A program made the position numbers and the translations under genes. 64,000 bases of DNA from Pannonibacter indicus (GTDB lineage: Bacteria; Pseudomonadota; Alphaproteobacteria; Rhizobiales; Stappiaceae): the NCBI RefSeq assembly GCF_001418225.1, contig NZ_LIPT01000002.1:310001-374000 (forward strand), written 5' to 3'. The notes below the pieces were generated by a model that worked only from the letters and a program-made list of their open reading frames with translations, ran no database searches and was not told the origin of the DNA. Shown here piece by piece: positions 1 through 8,189 of this stretch. How positions within the stretch are numbered: position 1 is the stretch's first letter; the number at the start of each line of letters is the position of its first letter.

Positions 1-81
1 GTGCCGCGCGAAGCGCGCGAGGCCTGCCGGCTGAAGGAGGGCGACCGGATCGAGATCCTGTCGCCGATGCAGGGAGGTTGA
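1..81 (+). CDS. thiS: ThiS sulfur carrier protein, C-terminal part
   Basis: Frame 1 is open from the window edge to a TGA at 79-81. The 26 visible residues end in Gly-Gly, the hallmark C-terminus of the ThiS ubiquitin-like sulfur carrier, which is adenylated and thiocarboxylated before giving sulfur to the thiazole ring. The next gene, thiG, starts one base after the stop, as in rhizobial thi operons. The start lies outside the window. The identification rests on the Gly-Gly end, the preceding acidic and hydrophobic pattern, and position. Confidence 0.85.
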   Translation: MPREAREACRLKEGDRIEILSPMQGG

Positions 82-82
82 G

Positions 83-859
83 ATGAGCCTGACGCTTTAT
101 GGCAGCGGCGTTTCATCCCGCATGCTGCTGGGCACGGCGCGTTATCCATCCCCTGCCGTGCTGGCCGGGGCGGTGCGCCGCTCGAAGGTTGAGATCGTCA
201 CCGTGTCGCTGCGCCGGGAGACGGCGGGCGGGCGCAATGGCGGCGCCTTTTTCCAGATGATCCGGGATCTGGGCGTCAAGGTTCTGCCCAACACGGCCGG
301 ATGCCACAGCGCGTCCGAGGCGGTGCTGACGGCGAAAATGGCGCGCGAGGTCTTCGCCACCAACTGGATCAAGCTGGAGGTGATCGGCCACCACGACACG
401 CTGCAGCCCGATGTGTTCGAACTGGTGGAGGCCGCGCGCATTCTCAGCGCCGAAGGCTTCGAGGTGTTTCCCTACACCACCGATGACCTGATCGTGGGGG
501 AGAAGCTGCTGGCAGCCGGATGCCAGGTGCTGATGCCCTGGTGCGCGCCCATCGGCACGGCTGCGGGCCCGCAGAACCTTGCCGCCCTCAGGTCCATGCG
601 TGCCGCCTTCCCGGATGTGCCGCTGATCGTCGACGCAGGGCTTGGACGCCCCTCCCATGCCACCACGGTGATGGAGCTGGGTTTTGATGCGGTGCTGCTC
701 AACACGGCCGTGGCGGGAGCCTCGGATCCGGAGCTGATGGCCGAAGCCTTTGCCGGGGCGGTGGAGGCCGGGCGCCAAGGCTATCTTGCCGGATTGCTTG
801 AACCAAGGGACATGGCCGTGCCATCAACCCCCATCATTGGCAAGGGGGCCTTCGGATGA
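83..859 (+). CDS. thiG: Thiazole synthase ThiG
   Basis: ThiG condenses 1-deoxy-D-xylulose 5-phosphate, dehydroglycine and ThiS-borne sulfur into the thiamine thiazole phosphate, in the cytoplasm. The 258-residue protein has family-typical length. The Schiff-base lysine lies in NWIKLEV (about K97), and the phosphate-binding end contains VDAGLGRPS and LLNTAVAGA. The ATG sits directly after the thiS stop, with the GGGAGG-like end of thiS serving as ribosome binding site. It overlaps thiE by four bases (ATGA), so translation is probably coupled. Confidence 0.97.
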   Translation: MSLTLYGSGVSSRMLLGTARYPSPAVLAGAVRRSKVEIVTVSLRRETAGGRNGGAFFQMIRDLGVKVLPNTAGCHSASEAVLTAKMAREVFATNWIKLEVIGHHDTLQPDVFELVEAARILSAEGFEVFPYTTDDLIVGEKLLAAGCQVLMPWCAPIGTAAGPQNLAALRSMRAAFPDVPLIVDAGLGRPSHATTVMELGFDAVLLNTAVAGASDPELMAEAFAGAVEAGRQGYLAGLLEPRDMAVPSTPIIGKGAFG

Positions 860-1461
860 CGCTTGATCCGTTCTATCTTATCGTCGACAGCTCGGACTGG
901 ATCGCCCGCCTTGTGCCGCAGGGCGTGAAGCTGGTGCAGCTTCGCGTCAAAGACTGCGAACCTGAAGCGCTGCGACGCCAGATCCGCGAAGCAAAGGCCG
1001 TGTGCGAGGCCCATGGCGCCACGCTGGTGCTGAATGACTACTGGCAGATGGCCATCGACGAAGGCTGCAGATGGCTGCATCTGGGGCAGGAGGATCTGGC
1101 AGAGGCCGATCTTGCCGCCATCCGCCGCGCCGGGCTGAAACTGGGGCTCTCCACCCATGACGAGGCCGAACTTGAGACGGCGCTTGCCGCCAAGCCCGAT
1201 TATGTGGCGCTGGGTCCGGTCTATCCCACCATCCTGAAGGAGATGAAGTGGGCGCCGCAGGGGCTGAAAAGGCTCGGCATCTGGAAGCAGCGCATTGGTG
1301 CATTGCCGCTGATCGGCATTGGCGGGCTGACACCGGAGCGGGCGGAAGCGGCGCTTGCCGCAGGGGCTGACAGTGCAGCGGTTGCCACCGACATCACCCG
1401 CAACACAGATCCGGAAGCGCGCGTGCGGGAATGGCTCGCCGCCACGGCCCGCTGGCGCTGA
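856..1461 (+). CDS. thiE: Thiamine-phosphate synthase ThiE
   Basis: ThiE joins the HMP pyrimidine diphosphate and thiazole phosphate to give thiamine phosphate. The 201-residue TIM barrel shows the usual landmarks: QLRVKD near the N-terminus, VLNDYW, the GPVYPT segment and the phosphate-binding GIGG loop. The ATG overlaps the thiG stop. It is the last thi gene here: a convergent kinase gene ends 21 bases downstream. A TPP riboswitch, if present, would be upstream of the window. Confidence 0.95.
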   Translation: MTLDPFYLIVDSSDWIARLVPQGVKLVQLRVKDCEPEALRRQIREAKAVCEAHGATLVLNDYWQMAIDEGCRWLHLGQEDLAEADLAAIRRAGLKLGLSTHDEAELETALAAKPDYVALGPVYPTILKEMKWAPQGLKRLGIWKQRIGALPLIGIGGLTPERAEAALAAGADSAAVATDITRNTDPEARVREWLAATARWR

Positions 1462-1482
1462 GCATCAACGGGGGATCGAGCC

Positions 1483-3150
1483 TCAGGCCTGCAGCGGTAC
1501 GGTCATGCGCACGACAAGGCCATGGCCGGTAAATTTGCGCTCGATCTTGCCGCCCAGTTCGCCGCGGATGCTGGCGTCAATCAGCCGTGTGCCGAAGCCC
1601 TTGGCTGTCCCCGGTTCCACGGGTTGCGCGGATTTCTCCGTCCACACCAGTTGCAGAAGCTTGCCCTCGGGAGCGGCTTCCAGCGTCCAGTCCACGGTCA
1701 GGGAAGCCCCGTCATCGCCGACACGGGCATATTTGAGTGCGTTGGTTGCCAGCTCGTGGAAGACGAGGCTCAGCGCGTGCGCAGCCTTTTCGTTGAGAAC
1801 CACGGGGGGGCCGCACAGCTTTTCACGCTGGAGCGCTTCGCCGAACACCTGCTCCAGTTCCTGCTCCAGAAGCTCGTTGAGCCCCGCCCGCTGCCAGCGG
1901 GACCGGGTCAGGAGGTCCTGCGCATTGGCCATGGCCTGCAGTCTGGAGGCAAAGGACGAAGAAAAGCTCTCCAATGAGAGAGAACTGCTGGCCGTCTGGC
2001 GGGCAATGGCGAGAATCCGGGCAATGGAATTCTTGATCCGGTGCTTCATTTCCTGAAGCATCAGATCCTTCTCGGCGATGACCTGCTGCGACATGGTTTC
2101 CAGCTCACGCCGGGCTTCGACGGCCCGGTTCTGATTGCGGATGGAGACCGCCAGCGCCGCCGCGAACAGCAGCGAAAACGTGCAGATCAGCAGGGAGCGC
2201 CAATGCGCCGCGATGCCGTTCTTCGCATCAGGCTGCCGCACCCGCACGAGCCAGTCGCGGCCGGCAACGGTGATTTCTCCCGTCATGGACTGGAAATCCT
2301 TTTCCGACAGCTTCACAAAGCCGTCAGACCGGAACAGCACAGGCTGCGCGGAACTGTCGGCACCGGTGTCCGTCACCTCTACCTCGACCGGCAGTTCCTG
2401 CGGATGCGTCAAAGACGCAAGGATCAGATCTCCTGCGCGCACCGGAGCATAGATGAAACCGTCCGGCTGCCCGCCGGGCTCATCGTCCAGCACACGCGGC
2501 TGGCTTCCGCGAAAGGGACTGTAGACCAGAAAGCCTGCCTGTTTTTCCGTTCCCGTCTCCTGCACCAGTTCGACCGGTGCCGAGGCATGGGGCTTGCCGG
2601 TTTCCATGGCGCGCGACATGGCGGCCCGGCGCAGGGGCTCGCTGAACATGTCATATCCGATGGCCCGGGCGTTGCGCGGATCCTGCGGCTCCAGCATCAC
2701 AATGGGCGTGCGCCAGTCTTCTGCGGTGGTCTTGGGCCAGACGGCAGCTTCACGCCCGAAATGGACGGACAGCGCCTCATTCACAGGGGCCTCTGCCCCG
2801 GTTCGGATCAGTTGTGCAAAGCCGACACCTTGAAGTCCGCGGAGCTGGCCCGTCAGTTCAAGGCCTAGAACGAAGGTGCGAAACTCGTTATGTCCGGCAA
2901 CGCCCCCTGCAGCCTCGAAAAAGGCCTGGGTAGCCGCCAGCACATTGAGCTGCTGGTCGATCCGGCTGCTGACCCGGTCAATGGCTTCCCGGCCAACGGC
3001 CTCAAACCGCTGCCGTTCCGACGTTGTTTCAGCCTGAAAAACGGCCCAGGTCAGCCAAAGCCCAACACAGGCCACGGCAAGGAACACGGCCGGGGGGAGA
3101 TACTTCCTCATGACATCTGCAACCGTGCTCAGGGGACAGGTGATATGCAC
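1483..3150 (-). CDS. CHASE-domain HWE-family sensor histidine kinase
   Basis: This is a membrane sensor kinase. A first hydrophobic segment (about residues 17-36) and a second (about 319-340) bracket a periplasmic region that resembles a CHASE ligand-binding domain. A short helix follows, then the phospho-acceptor in LQEMKHRIKNS. The N-box HELATNALKYA and the later VWTEK give the H and W-x-E signature of HWE kinases. No receiver domain is attached. The GTG at 3150 opens the frame, but an ATG at 3111 (MRKYLPP) places the first membrane helix closer to the N-terminus and may be the true start. Ligand and partner are unknown. PhyR is a plausible partner because it is encoded nearby and HWE/HisKA_2 kinases feed PhyR in related bacteria. 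Confidence 0.85.
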   Translation of the reverse strand: MHITCPLSTVADVMRKYLPPAVFLAVACVGLWLTWAVFQAETTSERQRFEAVGREAIDRVSSRIDQQLNVLAATQAFFEAAGGVAGHNEFRTFVLGLELTGQLRGLQGVGFAQLIRTGAEAPVNEALSVHFGREAAVWPKTTAEDWRTPIVMLEPQDPRNARAIGYDMFSEPLRRAAMSRAMETGKPHASAPVELVQETGTEKQAGFLVYSPFRGSQPRVLDDEPGGQPDGFIYAPVRAGDLILASLTHPQELPVEVEVTDTGADSSAQPVLFRSDGFVKLSEKDFQSMTGEITVAGRDWLVRVRQPDAKNGIAAHWRSLLICTFSLLFAAALAVSIRNQNRAVEARRELETMSQQVIAEKDLMLQEMKHRIKNSIARILAIARQTASSSLSLESFSSSFASRLQAMANAQDLLTRSRWQRAGLNELLEQELEQVFGEALQREKLCGPPVVLNEKAAHALSLVFHELATNALKYARVGDDGASLTVDWTLEAAPEGKLLQLVWTEKSAQPVEPGTAKGFGTRLIDASIRGELGGKIERKFTGHGLVVRMTVPLQA

Positions 3151-3229
3151 ACACTCTGCCGAGTCAGGAGTAAACGGTGTGCCTTGCCAGTTTTCAATAG
3201 GTTACGTTAGGACAATGTGCTGAATTTTC

Positions 3230-3241
3230 GGGGTTAACCCC
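3230..3241. repeat. 12-bp perfect palindrome
   Basis: GGGGTTAACCCC lies between the two sensor kinase genes, downstream of the PAS-type kinase stop and about 80 bases before the start of the CHASE kinase. It could be an operator or chance. There is no T-run, so it is not an intrinsic terminator. Confidence 0.4.
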
Positions 3242-3256
3242 ATCTGGCCGGAGAAA

Positions 3257-4354
3257 TCAGGCCGTATGGGGCTCCACGGGAAACTCGATGCTGTATGTCA
3301 CCAGGCGCGGCGTAAGGCTGTAGCTGGCCTTGCCGTTGACAGCCAGCGGTACAACCCGCTCCAGCACGGTGCTGCCAAAATGGCGGTCATAGGCCGTGCG
3401 GGATGTCTGGCCGGCGCCCGGTTCGCCGGCCTGCGGCGTCACGGTTTCGATCCAGACGATTTCCACCATCCGTACTCCGTCCTGCTTGCTCAGCCGGCAG
3501 CGCACCGTGACCGGCGGGCCAACGGTCAGCGCCGTTCCGTAGCTGACCGCATTGACCATCAGTTCGTGCAGGGCCAGGCCCACATGCAAGGCCGCATTCG
3601 GGTCCAGCAGGGCGTTGTCGCCCAGCACCTCGACCAGATGCGGATTCTGCGGCACATAGCGGCTGACCTGCTGGCGCACCAGATCCTCGAAATAGGCGCC
3701 ATGCCAATTGGAGTCCGTCACCAGATCCTGCGACTGCGCCAGCGAATGCAGCCGCCCACGGAACTTGGCCAGAAACTGGTCCATCCGGGTGGAATGCCGC
3801 GCCGTCTGCGAGGCAATGCTCTGGATGATGGCAAGAAGGTTCTTGGACCGGTGGCTGACCTCGCGCAGAAGCGCCCGGAGCACCTTCTCGCGGCGGGTCT
3901 TTTCGGTGAGGTCAGCGATCGTCGTCAGCAGATAGGGCCGCGCGCCGAAGGACGTCACCTGTTCCACATTGAAGGAAAAAACCCCGGCCTCACCGAGATC
4001 GGCCTCAAAAAAAGCCGGCCCGCCCGAGGCCATGACCTGAGCCTTGCTGGCCGCCAGCATTCCAGCCAACTCGTCACCAAAAATGGCGGCATCGGTCGGA
4101 TGGCCTGCTTCCGGATCCAGCCTCCAGGGCGCGGGGAGATTGGCGGCATAGACATAGTTCAGCTGGCTGTCCTGAAGAGTCAGGCAGATGCCCGACCGCT
4201 CCAGCGCCAGCAGCAGATATTCACGCAGATGGGCCTCCGGCTGCCCCGGATCCTTCCAGATCAACCGATGAACCACCGGCGCCACTCCAACTCCCGCAGA
4301 AAGGGGCTCCGCTGCTCTTGCAGCCAGCCCCTCCTGCTGTTCGCTCCGGAACAT
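3257..4354 (-). CDS. Soluble PAS-type HWE sensor histidine kinase
   Basis: This cytosolic kinase has no membrane segment. An N-terminal PAS-like sensor (about residues 45-165, ending in the TTIADLTEKTRRE connector) precedes the phospho-acceptor in REVSHRSKNLLAII and an HWE-type ATPase domain with HELMVNAVSYG and VWIE. The ATG at 4354 is chosen because AGAGGTG stands just upstream; the frame stays open to 4384. The gene starts 11 bases after the DUF1328 stop, so the two form an operon. A perfect EcfG-type promoter lies upstream of that operon. This makes it a good candidate for a stress-induced kinase that feeds back on PhyR; that role is inferred. Confidence 0.85.
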   Translation of the reverse strand: MFRSEQQEGLAARAAEPLSAGVGVAPVVHRLIWKDPGQPEAHLREYLLLALERSGICLTLQDSQLNYVYAANLPAPWRLDPEAGHPTDAAIFGDELAGMLAASKAQVMASGGPAFFEADLGEAGVFSFNVEQVTSFGARPYLLTTIADLTEKTRREKVLRALLREVSHRSKNLLAIIQSIASQTARHSTRMDQFLAKFRGRLHSLAQSQDLVTDSNWHGAYFEDLVRQQVSRYVPQNPHLVEVLGDNALLDPNAALHVGLALHELMVNAVSYGTALTVGPPVTVRCRLSKQDGVRMVEIVWIETVTPQAGEPGAGQTSRTAYDRHFGSTVLERVVPLAVNGKASYSLTPRLVTYSIEFPVEPHTA

Positions 4355-4364
4355 CACCTCTGCT

Positions 4365-4529
4365 CTAGCCCCGGCGCAGCACACCAGCGATCAGGGACAG
4401 GACGAGGAAGACCAGAAACACGAAGAATAGAATCTGTGCAATACCGGCAGAAGCACCGGCAATGCCGCCAAACCCCAACACACCTGCGATGATCGCAATC
4501 ACAAGAAATACAGCCGCATAATACAGCAT
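4365..4529 (-). CDS. DUF1328 / YtjA-like small membrane protein
   Basis: A 54-residue, almost entirely hydrophobic peptide with two membrane segments and a glycine-rich turn ([11 protein letters not shown]), ending LIAGVLRRG. This is the UPF0391/DUF1328 family, whose function is unknown. The start at 4529 is supported by AGGAG eight bases upstream; a longer open frame to 4655 has no such signal. DUF1328 genes are frequent members of general stress regulons in alphaproteobacteria, which agrees with the EcfG-type promoter at 4658-4682. Confidence 0.9.
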   Translation of the reverse strand: MLYYAAVFLVIAIIAGVLGFGGIAGASAGIAQILFFVFLVFLVLSLIAGVLRRG

Positions 4530-4657
4530 GATCAACTCCTTCTGAAAGACACAGTTCCTGCATTGCCACAGGACTTTCCGCTCTCCAGCTTCGAGATTTT
4601 CACCACCTCTGCTTTGCAACGATAGTATGCAGTGCAGAGGCAAGGTGCTGATCATGT

Positions 4658-4682
4658 AACGGCTGAACTCCCGTGTGGTTCC
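4658..4682 (-). promoter_or_regulatory. EcfG-type promoter before DUF1328-kinase operon
   Basis: On the minus strand GGAAC (4682-4678) is followed after exactly 16 bases by CGTT (4661-4658). This matches the consensus of the alphaproteobacterial general stress sigma factor EcfG. Transcription would begin near 4651, leaving a leader of roughly 120 bases before the DUF1328 start. Confidence 0.75.
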
Positions 4683-4779
4683 ATCGCATCCGGCTCTCGC
4701 GGGGTCAAACCTGTTATAGCAAGACCCTGCGGCGCTGACGCATCAAGCCTGGAAGGCGGAAGCGCCATGTGGCACGGCA

Positions 4780-5580
4780 TTACTCCGCCGCCGCAGCCCT
4801 GGCGCTTTCGTCGAAGAACAGGGCCTGGCTGATCAGGGCCTTCACCATGTCCGGATTGAAAGGCTTGGTCACAAGGAACGCCGGTTCCGGCCGCTCGCCC
4901 GTCAGCAGGCGCTCCGGAAAGGCGGTGATGAAGATGACCGGCACCGTCACGTCCGCGAGAATCTCGTTCACCGCATCAAGGCCGGAACTGCCATCGGCAA
5001 GCTGGATATCGGCAAGGATCATCCGCGGCCGGGTCTCGCGGAACAATTCCACTGCCTCCGCATGGGTGCGGGCAATGCCGGTAACCCGGTGGCCCAGCCC
5101 TTCCACCATCTGCTCGATGTCCATGGCGATCAGCGGCTCATCCTCGATGATCATGATATCGGTGGCCACCTGACGGGAAATGTCCTCCGCCGCCTCGCGC
5201 AGCAGGGCGCCAAACTCGGCTTCCGTCACGGACAGGATATCCGCTGCCTGGGCCGCGGTGAACTCCTCGACCGACACCAGCAGGAAAGCGAGACGGCTGC
5301 GCGGCGGCAGCGACGCAAGGTAACTGGAGGCCCGGCGCTCCCACAGGAACGGCGATTCCGACGTCTCGATCTTGATCAGCGTGGAACCAAAAAGCGTGGC
5401 AAAGAGTTTGTAAAGCGCAACCCGGTCGTCCTGCGCCTCTGGCAGAAGCGACACATCGGCAATCAAGGCCTCGAGGGTCGCCGCGACATAGGCATCGCCT
5501 GATGCCTGCGAGCCGGTCACGGCTCTGGCGTAGCGGCGCAGATAGCTCAGGTGAGGTGCAATACGGGTCGAAAGCGACAT
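4780..5580 (-). CDS. phyR: PhyR, anti-anti-sigma response regulator
   Basis: PhyR is the switch of the general stress response: when phosphorylated, its sigma-like domain binds NepR and frees EcfG. The 266-residue protein has an N-terminal sigma-like domain (about 1-130, without DNA-binding function in this family) and a C-terminal receiver (about 140-255). The receiver has the acidic pair IIEDE, phospho-acceptor D191 in MILADIQLADG, and the conserved VTKPF lysine. The start at 5580 is fixed by AAGGAG upstream; the frame runs open to 5838 without a comparable signal. It is divergent from nepR-ecfG, the classical arrangement. Confidence 0.97.
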   Translation of the reverse strand: MSLSTRIAPHLSYLRRYARAVTGSQASGDAYVAATLEALIADVSLLPEAQDDRVALYKLFATLFGSTLIKIETSESPFLWERRASSYLASLPPRSRLAFLLVSVEEFTAAQAADILSVTEAEFGALLREAAEDISRQVATDIMIIEDEPLIAMDIEQMVEGLGHRVTGIARTHAEAVELFRETRPRMILADIQLADGSSGLDAVNEILADVTVPVIFITAFPERLLTGERPEPAFLVTKPFNPDMVKALISQALFFDESARAAAAE

Positions 5581-5683
5581 TAAAAAACGCTCCTTAGGGC
5601 TCCCCGTGTGGCCTCCGGAATGGAACTGTGCCGGGGAGAAACCGGATTGTGACCGCCCGCACGCACGGGCATCTTGGGAAAAG

Positions 5684-5708
5684 AACGGCTGGATCCCAAA
5701 AAAGTTCC
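5684..5708 (-). promoter_or_regulatory. EcfG-type promoter of phyR
   Basis: The minus strand reads GGAAC (5708-5704), 16 bases, CGTT (5687-5684), a perfect match to the EcfG consensus. The leader to the phyR start would be about 100 bases. It implies positive autoregulation of phyR by EcfG. Confidence 0.85.
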
Positions 5709-5716
5709 TCCTGCCT

Positions 5717-5741
5717 GGAACTTTTTTTGACGGTCCGCATT
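5717..5741 (+). promoter_or_regulatory. EcfG-type promoter of nepR-ecfG
   Basis: GGAAC (5717-5721), 16 bases, CATT (5738-5741): one mismatch to CGTT. It faces away from the phyR promoter. The two GGAAC boxes form an inverted pair separated by only eight bases (GTTCC-N8-GGAAC, 5704-5721). Expression of nepR-ecfG would start about 20 bases before the first possible ATG. Confidence 0.7.
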
Positions 5742-5766
5742 TTCCTGACAGATACGAAACGGATGC

Positions 5767-5964
5767 ATGATGCCCATGAACGACTGGAAAAAGCCCGGAA
5801 CACCGGACGCTGGCACTGGAGCGCTGGAAGGCGCTCATGCCCAGCAGATCTCGGCCCGCCTCCGGCAGCTTTACGACACGGTACAGAACGAAGGGATTCC
5901 CGACCGGTTTCTCGACCTTCTGGAGCGCCTCGACGAAGCTGAGGAGAGGAGCTTGAAGAAATGA
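5767..5964 (+). CDS. nepR: NepR anti-sigma factor
   Basis: This 65-residue protein carries the NepR core QISARLRQLYDTV followed by IPDRFLDLLERLDEAE, which forms the two helices that clamp EcfG and are captured by the PhyR sigma-like domain under stress. ATG codons at 5767, 5770 and 5776 are all possible starts; the upstream sequence does not decide between them. It overlaps ecfG by four bases, ensuring matched production of sigma and anti-sigma. Confidence 0.95.
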   Translation: MMPMNDWKKPGTPDAGTGALEGAHAQQISARLRQLYDTVQNEGIPDRFLDLLERLDEAEERSLKK

Positions 5965-6548
5965 CGGCAGCGGGGACGGCAGACACGGCGCAGGCGGCAG
6001 ACCCGCGCAAGATTTTCAAGCGTGAGATGCTCGCCTGCCTGCCGAGCCTGCGCGCCTTTGGTGTGTCGCTGGCCGGGAACGCCGACAGGGCTGATGATCT
6101 GGTGCAGGACGCCATCATGAAGGCCTGGGCCAAGCAGGAAAGCTTCGAGCTGGGCACCAATATGAAGGCCTGGCTATTCACCATCCTGCGCAACGAATTC
6201 TACAGCCAGGCCCGCAAGCGCGGCCGCGAGGTGCAGGACAGCGATGGCCTGTTCACCGAACGTCTCGCCGTGCATCCGGGCCAGTATGGCTCGCTCGACC
6301 TGCAGGACTTCCGCAAGGCGCTGGAAGAGTTGCCCGACGATCAGCGCGAAGCCATCATTCTGATCGGCGCCTCCGGCTTTTCCTATGAGGAAGCGGCGGA
6401 GATCTGCGGCTGTGCCATCGGCACGATCAAGAGCCGGGTCAACCGCGCCCGCAACCGCCTGCAGGAACGGCTGCAGATCAGCGGCGAAGAAGATTACGGC
6501 CCTGACAGCCTGTCTGCGCCTGTCACCCAGCAGCTATTTCACGGCTGA
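5961..6548 (+). CDS. ecfG: EcfG general stress sigma factor
   Basis: This is an ECF sigma factor of 195 residues. Region 2 includes ADDLVQDAIMKAW and FTILRNEFYSQARKR; region 4 includes LPDDQREAIILIGA and the recognition helix CAIGTIKSRVNRAR. It directs RNA polymerase to GGAAC-N16-CGTT promoters. It is translationally coupled to nepR and divergent from phyR. Four candidate target promoters occur within the first 10 kb of this window. Confidence 0.96.
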   Translation: MTAAGTADTAQAADPRKIFKREMLACLPSLRAFGVSLAGNADRADDLVQDAIMKAWAKQESFELGTNMKAWLFTILRNEFYSQARKRGREVQDSDGLFTERLAVHPGQYGSLDLQDFRKALEELPDDQREAIILIGASGFSYEEAAEICGCAIGTIKSRVNRARNRLQERLQISGEEDYGPDSLSAPVTQQLFHG

Positions 6549-6581
6549 CCGCGAAGCAGCCCTGTGGCCTTGCCTGCGGCG

Positions 6582-6605
6582 GGCAGAACTTTCCTTCGTT
6601 CTGCC
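6582..6605 (+). terminator. Hairpin after ecfG
   Basis: GGCAGAAC (6582-6589) and GTTCTGCC (6598-6605) form a perfect 8-bp stem with an 8-base loop, 33 bases after the ecfG stop. The following bases (TGCTTG) are a poor U-tract, so it is a weak terminator or a transcript-stabilising hairpin before the lipid kinase. Confidence 0.5.
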
Positions 6606-6653
6606 TGCTTGAGCTGTCTGGATGCCCCGGCTGCGGCACGAGAGGGAGTTTGA

Positions 6654-7565
6654 ATGCGCGTTACAGCTCTCCTGAACCGGGATGGCGGCACCCTGAAGAC
6701 GGCCGATATTCAGGCGGTCTGCAGCCTTATCGAGACGGAGTTCTCCGCCGCAGGCCATGAGGTGCGGTGTATCGTCACCTCCTCCGCCCGCCTTCAAGAC
6801 AATCTGAAACGCATTGCGGATGATCCGGCGGCAGAGGTCATTCTTGCCGGCGGCGGGGATGGCACCATCTCGGCTGCCGCTGCGATGGCCTACCGCTCCG
6901 GCAAGGTGCTGGGCGTGCTTCCGGCCGGCACCATGAACCTCTTTGCCCGCTCCCTCGCCATTCCCTTGCCGCTCGACAGGGCCATCGCGGCACTGGCGAA
7001 GGCAGAGGTGGTGCGCTCCGACATCGGCCTGATGAATGGCCGGCCCTTCGTGCATCAGTTTTCCCTCGGCCTGCAGGCGCAGATGATCCGCGAGCGCGAC
7101 AAGGCGGAACATGCCTCGCGCCTTGCCAAGATGTGGGGCAGCTTCCGCGCCTTCCTGCGCTCCACCTTCCGCCCCTTTTCCTTTCGCGCCAAACTGCGCA
7201 CCGGCAGCGAGGTCCGGCGCGGGCGCTTCAGCATCATTGCCGTGTCAAACAACGTCTATGGCGAGGGCACGCTGCCCTATGCGGCGCGGCTGGACGAGGG
7301 GGTTCTGGGGGTCTACAGCGTCCGCCGGCTGACCTCGCTGGAAACAACGCTGCTGGCCGCTGACCTTGCCCGCGGTGCGTGGCGCTCCAACGCCAATCTC
7401 ATGTATGACCGCGCCCGTGAGGTCGAGGTGGAACTCTCCCCTTCCATGCGCCGCAAGATTGGCGTGCTGGATGGCGAGCTGATCGACCTGCCGCTGAAGA
7501 TCACCGTGAAGATCGAGCCGCAGGCTCTTGCCGTACTGCGTCCGGCTGCGGCCGGAGCAGCGTAA
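6654..7565 (+). CDS. YegS/DgkB-like lipid kinase
   Basis: A 303-residue protein of the diacylglycerol kinase catalytic (DAGK_cat) family. Visible motifs are ILAGGGDGTIS (about residues 63-73), the nucleotide and magnesium loop, and GVLPAGTMNLFAR (about 91-103). Members phosphorylate diacylglycerol, phosphatidylglycerol or sphingosine-like lipids; the substrate here cannot be told. The ATG follows GAGGGAGTTTG. It lies downstream of ecfG in the same direction, so read-through could place it in the stress regulon, but no separate EcfG box is visible in the gap. Confidence 0.9.
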   Translation: MRVTALLNRDGGTLKTADIQAVCSLIETEFSAAGHEVRCIVTSSARLQDNLKRIADDPAAEVILAGGGDGTISAAAAMAYRSGKVLGVLPAGTMNLFARSLAIPLPLDRAIAALAKAEVVRSDIGLMNGRPFVHQFSLGLQAQMIRERDKAEHASRLAKMWGSFRAFLRSTFRPFSFRAKLRTGSEVRRGRFSIIAVSNNVYGEGTLPYAARLDEGVLGVYSVRRLTSLETTLLAADLARGAWRSNANLMYDRAREVEVELSPSMRRKIGVLDGELIDLPLKITVKIEPQALAVLRPAAAGAA

Positions 7566-7615
7566 TCCGCTCTGCTGCCTGACCTGCCCCTTCAGCCCTT
7601 CCCCCACACGCAGAA

Positions 7616-7636
7616 ATCCCGGCACAAGGCCGGGAT
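7616..7636. repeat. Short intergenic hairpin repeat
   Basis: ATCCCGGC and GCCGGGAT form an 8-bp stem around ACAAG, 50 bases after the lipid kinase stop. Similar ATCCC-GGGAT hairpins followed by GA(C/A) occur at 21959-22082 and 44667-44686, which suggests a dispersed intergenic element rather than a simple terminator. No U-tract follows. Confidence 0.5.
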
Positions 7637-7697
7637 GAAGACAGATGCGGGCTATAATACCAACTCTCGACAAAGCTTGGCTCATCAAGAATTGGTC

Positions 7698-7740
7698 AAG
7701 CCCATGCGGCGCCTGAGCAATTTCAAGGTGTGATGCGTCA
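7698..7740. repeat. Dispersed intergenic repeat, copy 1
   Basis: This segment begins AAGCCCATGCGGCGCCTGAG and ends GTGTGATGCGTC. It closely matches 30547-30590, which begins AAGCCCGTGCGGCGCCTGAG and ends GCGTGATGCGCC. Both lie between genes. The outer GGCGC/GCGCC arms of copy 2 can pair; in copy 1 the arm has drifted. Confidence 0.6.
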
Positions 7741-7766
7741 GAACCGAAAGCCTTGGCATAAGGGGG

Positions 7767-8186
7767 TTACTCGCTGCCGGCCGAGCGGGTGCGGGTGGCG
7801 AGGAACAGGCCGGCTATTGCGAGAACGGCCAGGCCCATGGTCTTGCCCTTCCCTCCGGCCAGAAGGGGTGCAGCCGCGGCAAGGGCGATGGCGTTGAGCG
7901 CGCGTTTCTGCTCACGCTTGCGCCGGTCCTGCCGGTTCAAAAGCATCATGATGGCCACCAGCAGCGCAGCCAGAGACAGCAGCAGCAGCGCAGCAACGAA
8001 AAGGACGGCAACCGGATCATATCCGGTGCGGATCACCCAGATCACGGCGGCGGTGGCGCCGAAGCCCCAGGCGGTGAGCACCAGCAGGGCACAGGCCCCA
8101 AGCAGCAGGACGCTGCGGCGAAGCTGCCGCAGCCTTCCTTTTGCGTCACCCAGGGTGTCCAGGGCGAGGGAAGCCAGAAGGCGCAT
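7767..8186 (-). CDS. YqjE-like / holin-superfamily membrane protein
   Basis: A 139-residue protein with two strong membrane segments (about residues 25-52 and 59-82), a basic cytosolic stretch (NRQDRRKREQKR) and another hydrophobic segment near the C-terminus. It starts three bases after the stop of the ElaB/YqjD-like gene. In enterobacteria the order yqjD-yqjE is the same, which supports a YqjE-like (DUF1469, holin superfamily) assignment. Sequence identity alone would not settle this. Function is unknown; it is probably an inner-membrane partner of the ElaB-like protein. Confidence 0.7.
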   Translation of the reverse strand: MRLLASLALDTLGDAKGRLRQLRRSVLLLGACALLVLTAWGFGATAAVIWVIRTGYDPVAVLFVAALLLLSLAALLVAIMMLLNRQDRRKREQKRALNAIALAAAAPLLAGGKGKTMGLAVLAIAGLFLATRTRSAGSE

Positions 8187-8189
8187 GGT

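Noticed and set aside
4534-4558. A further EcfG-like word GGAAC-N16-AGTT on the minus strand just before DUF1328
   Set aside because: Its -10 position would overlap the ribosome binding site and leave almost no leader; the perfect site at 4658-4682 explains expression better.
5628-5942. An open frame overlapping nepR in another frame
   Set aside because: NepR in its own frame has the conserved family core and is coupled to ecfG; the overlapping frame also covers the promoters.
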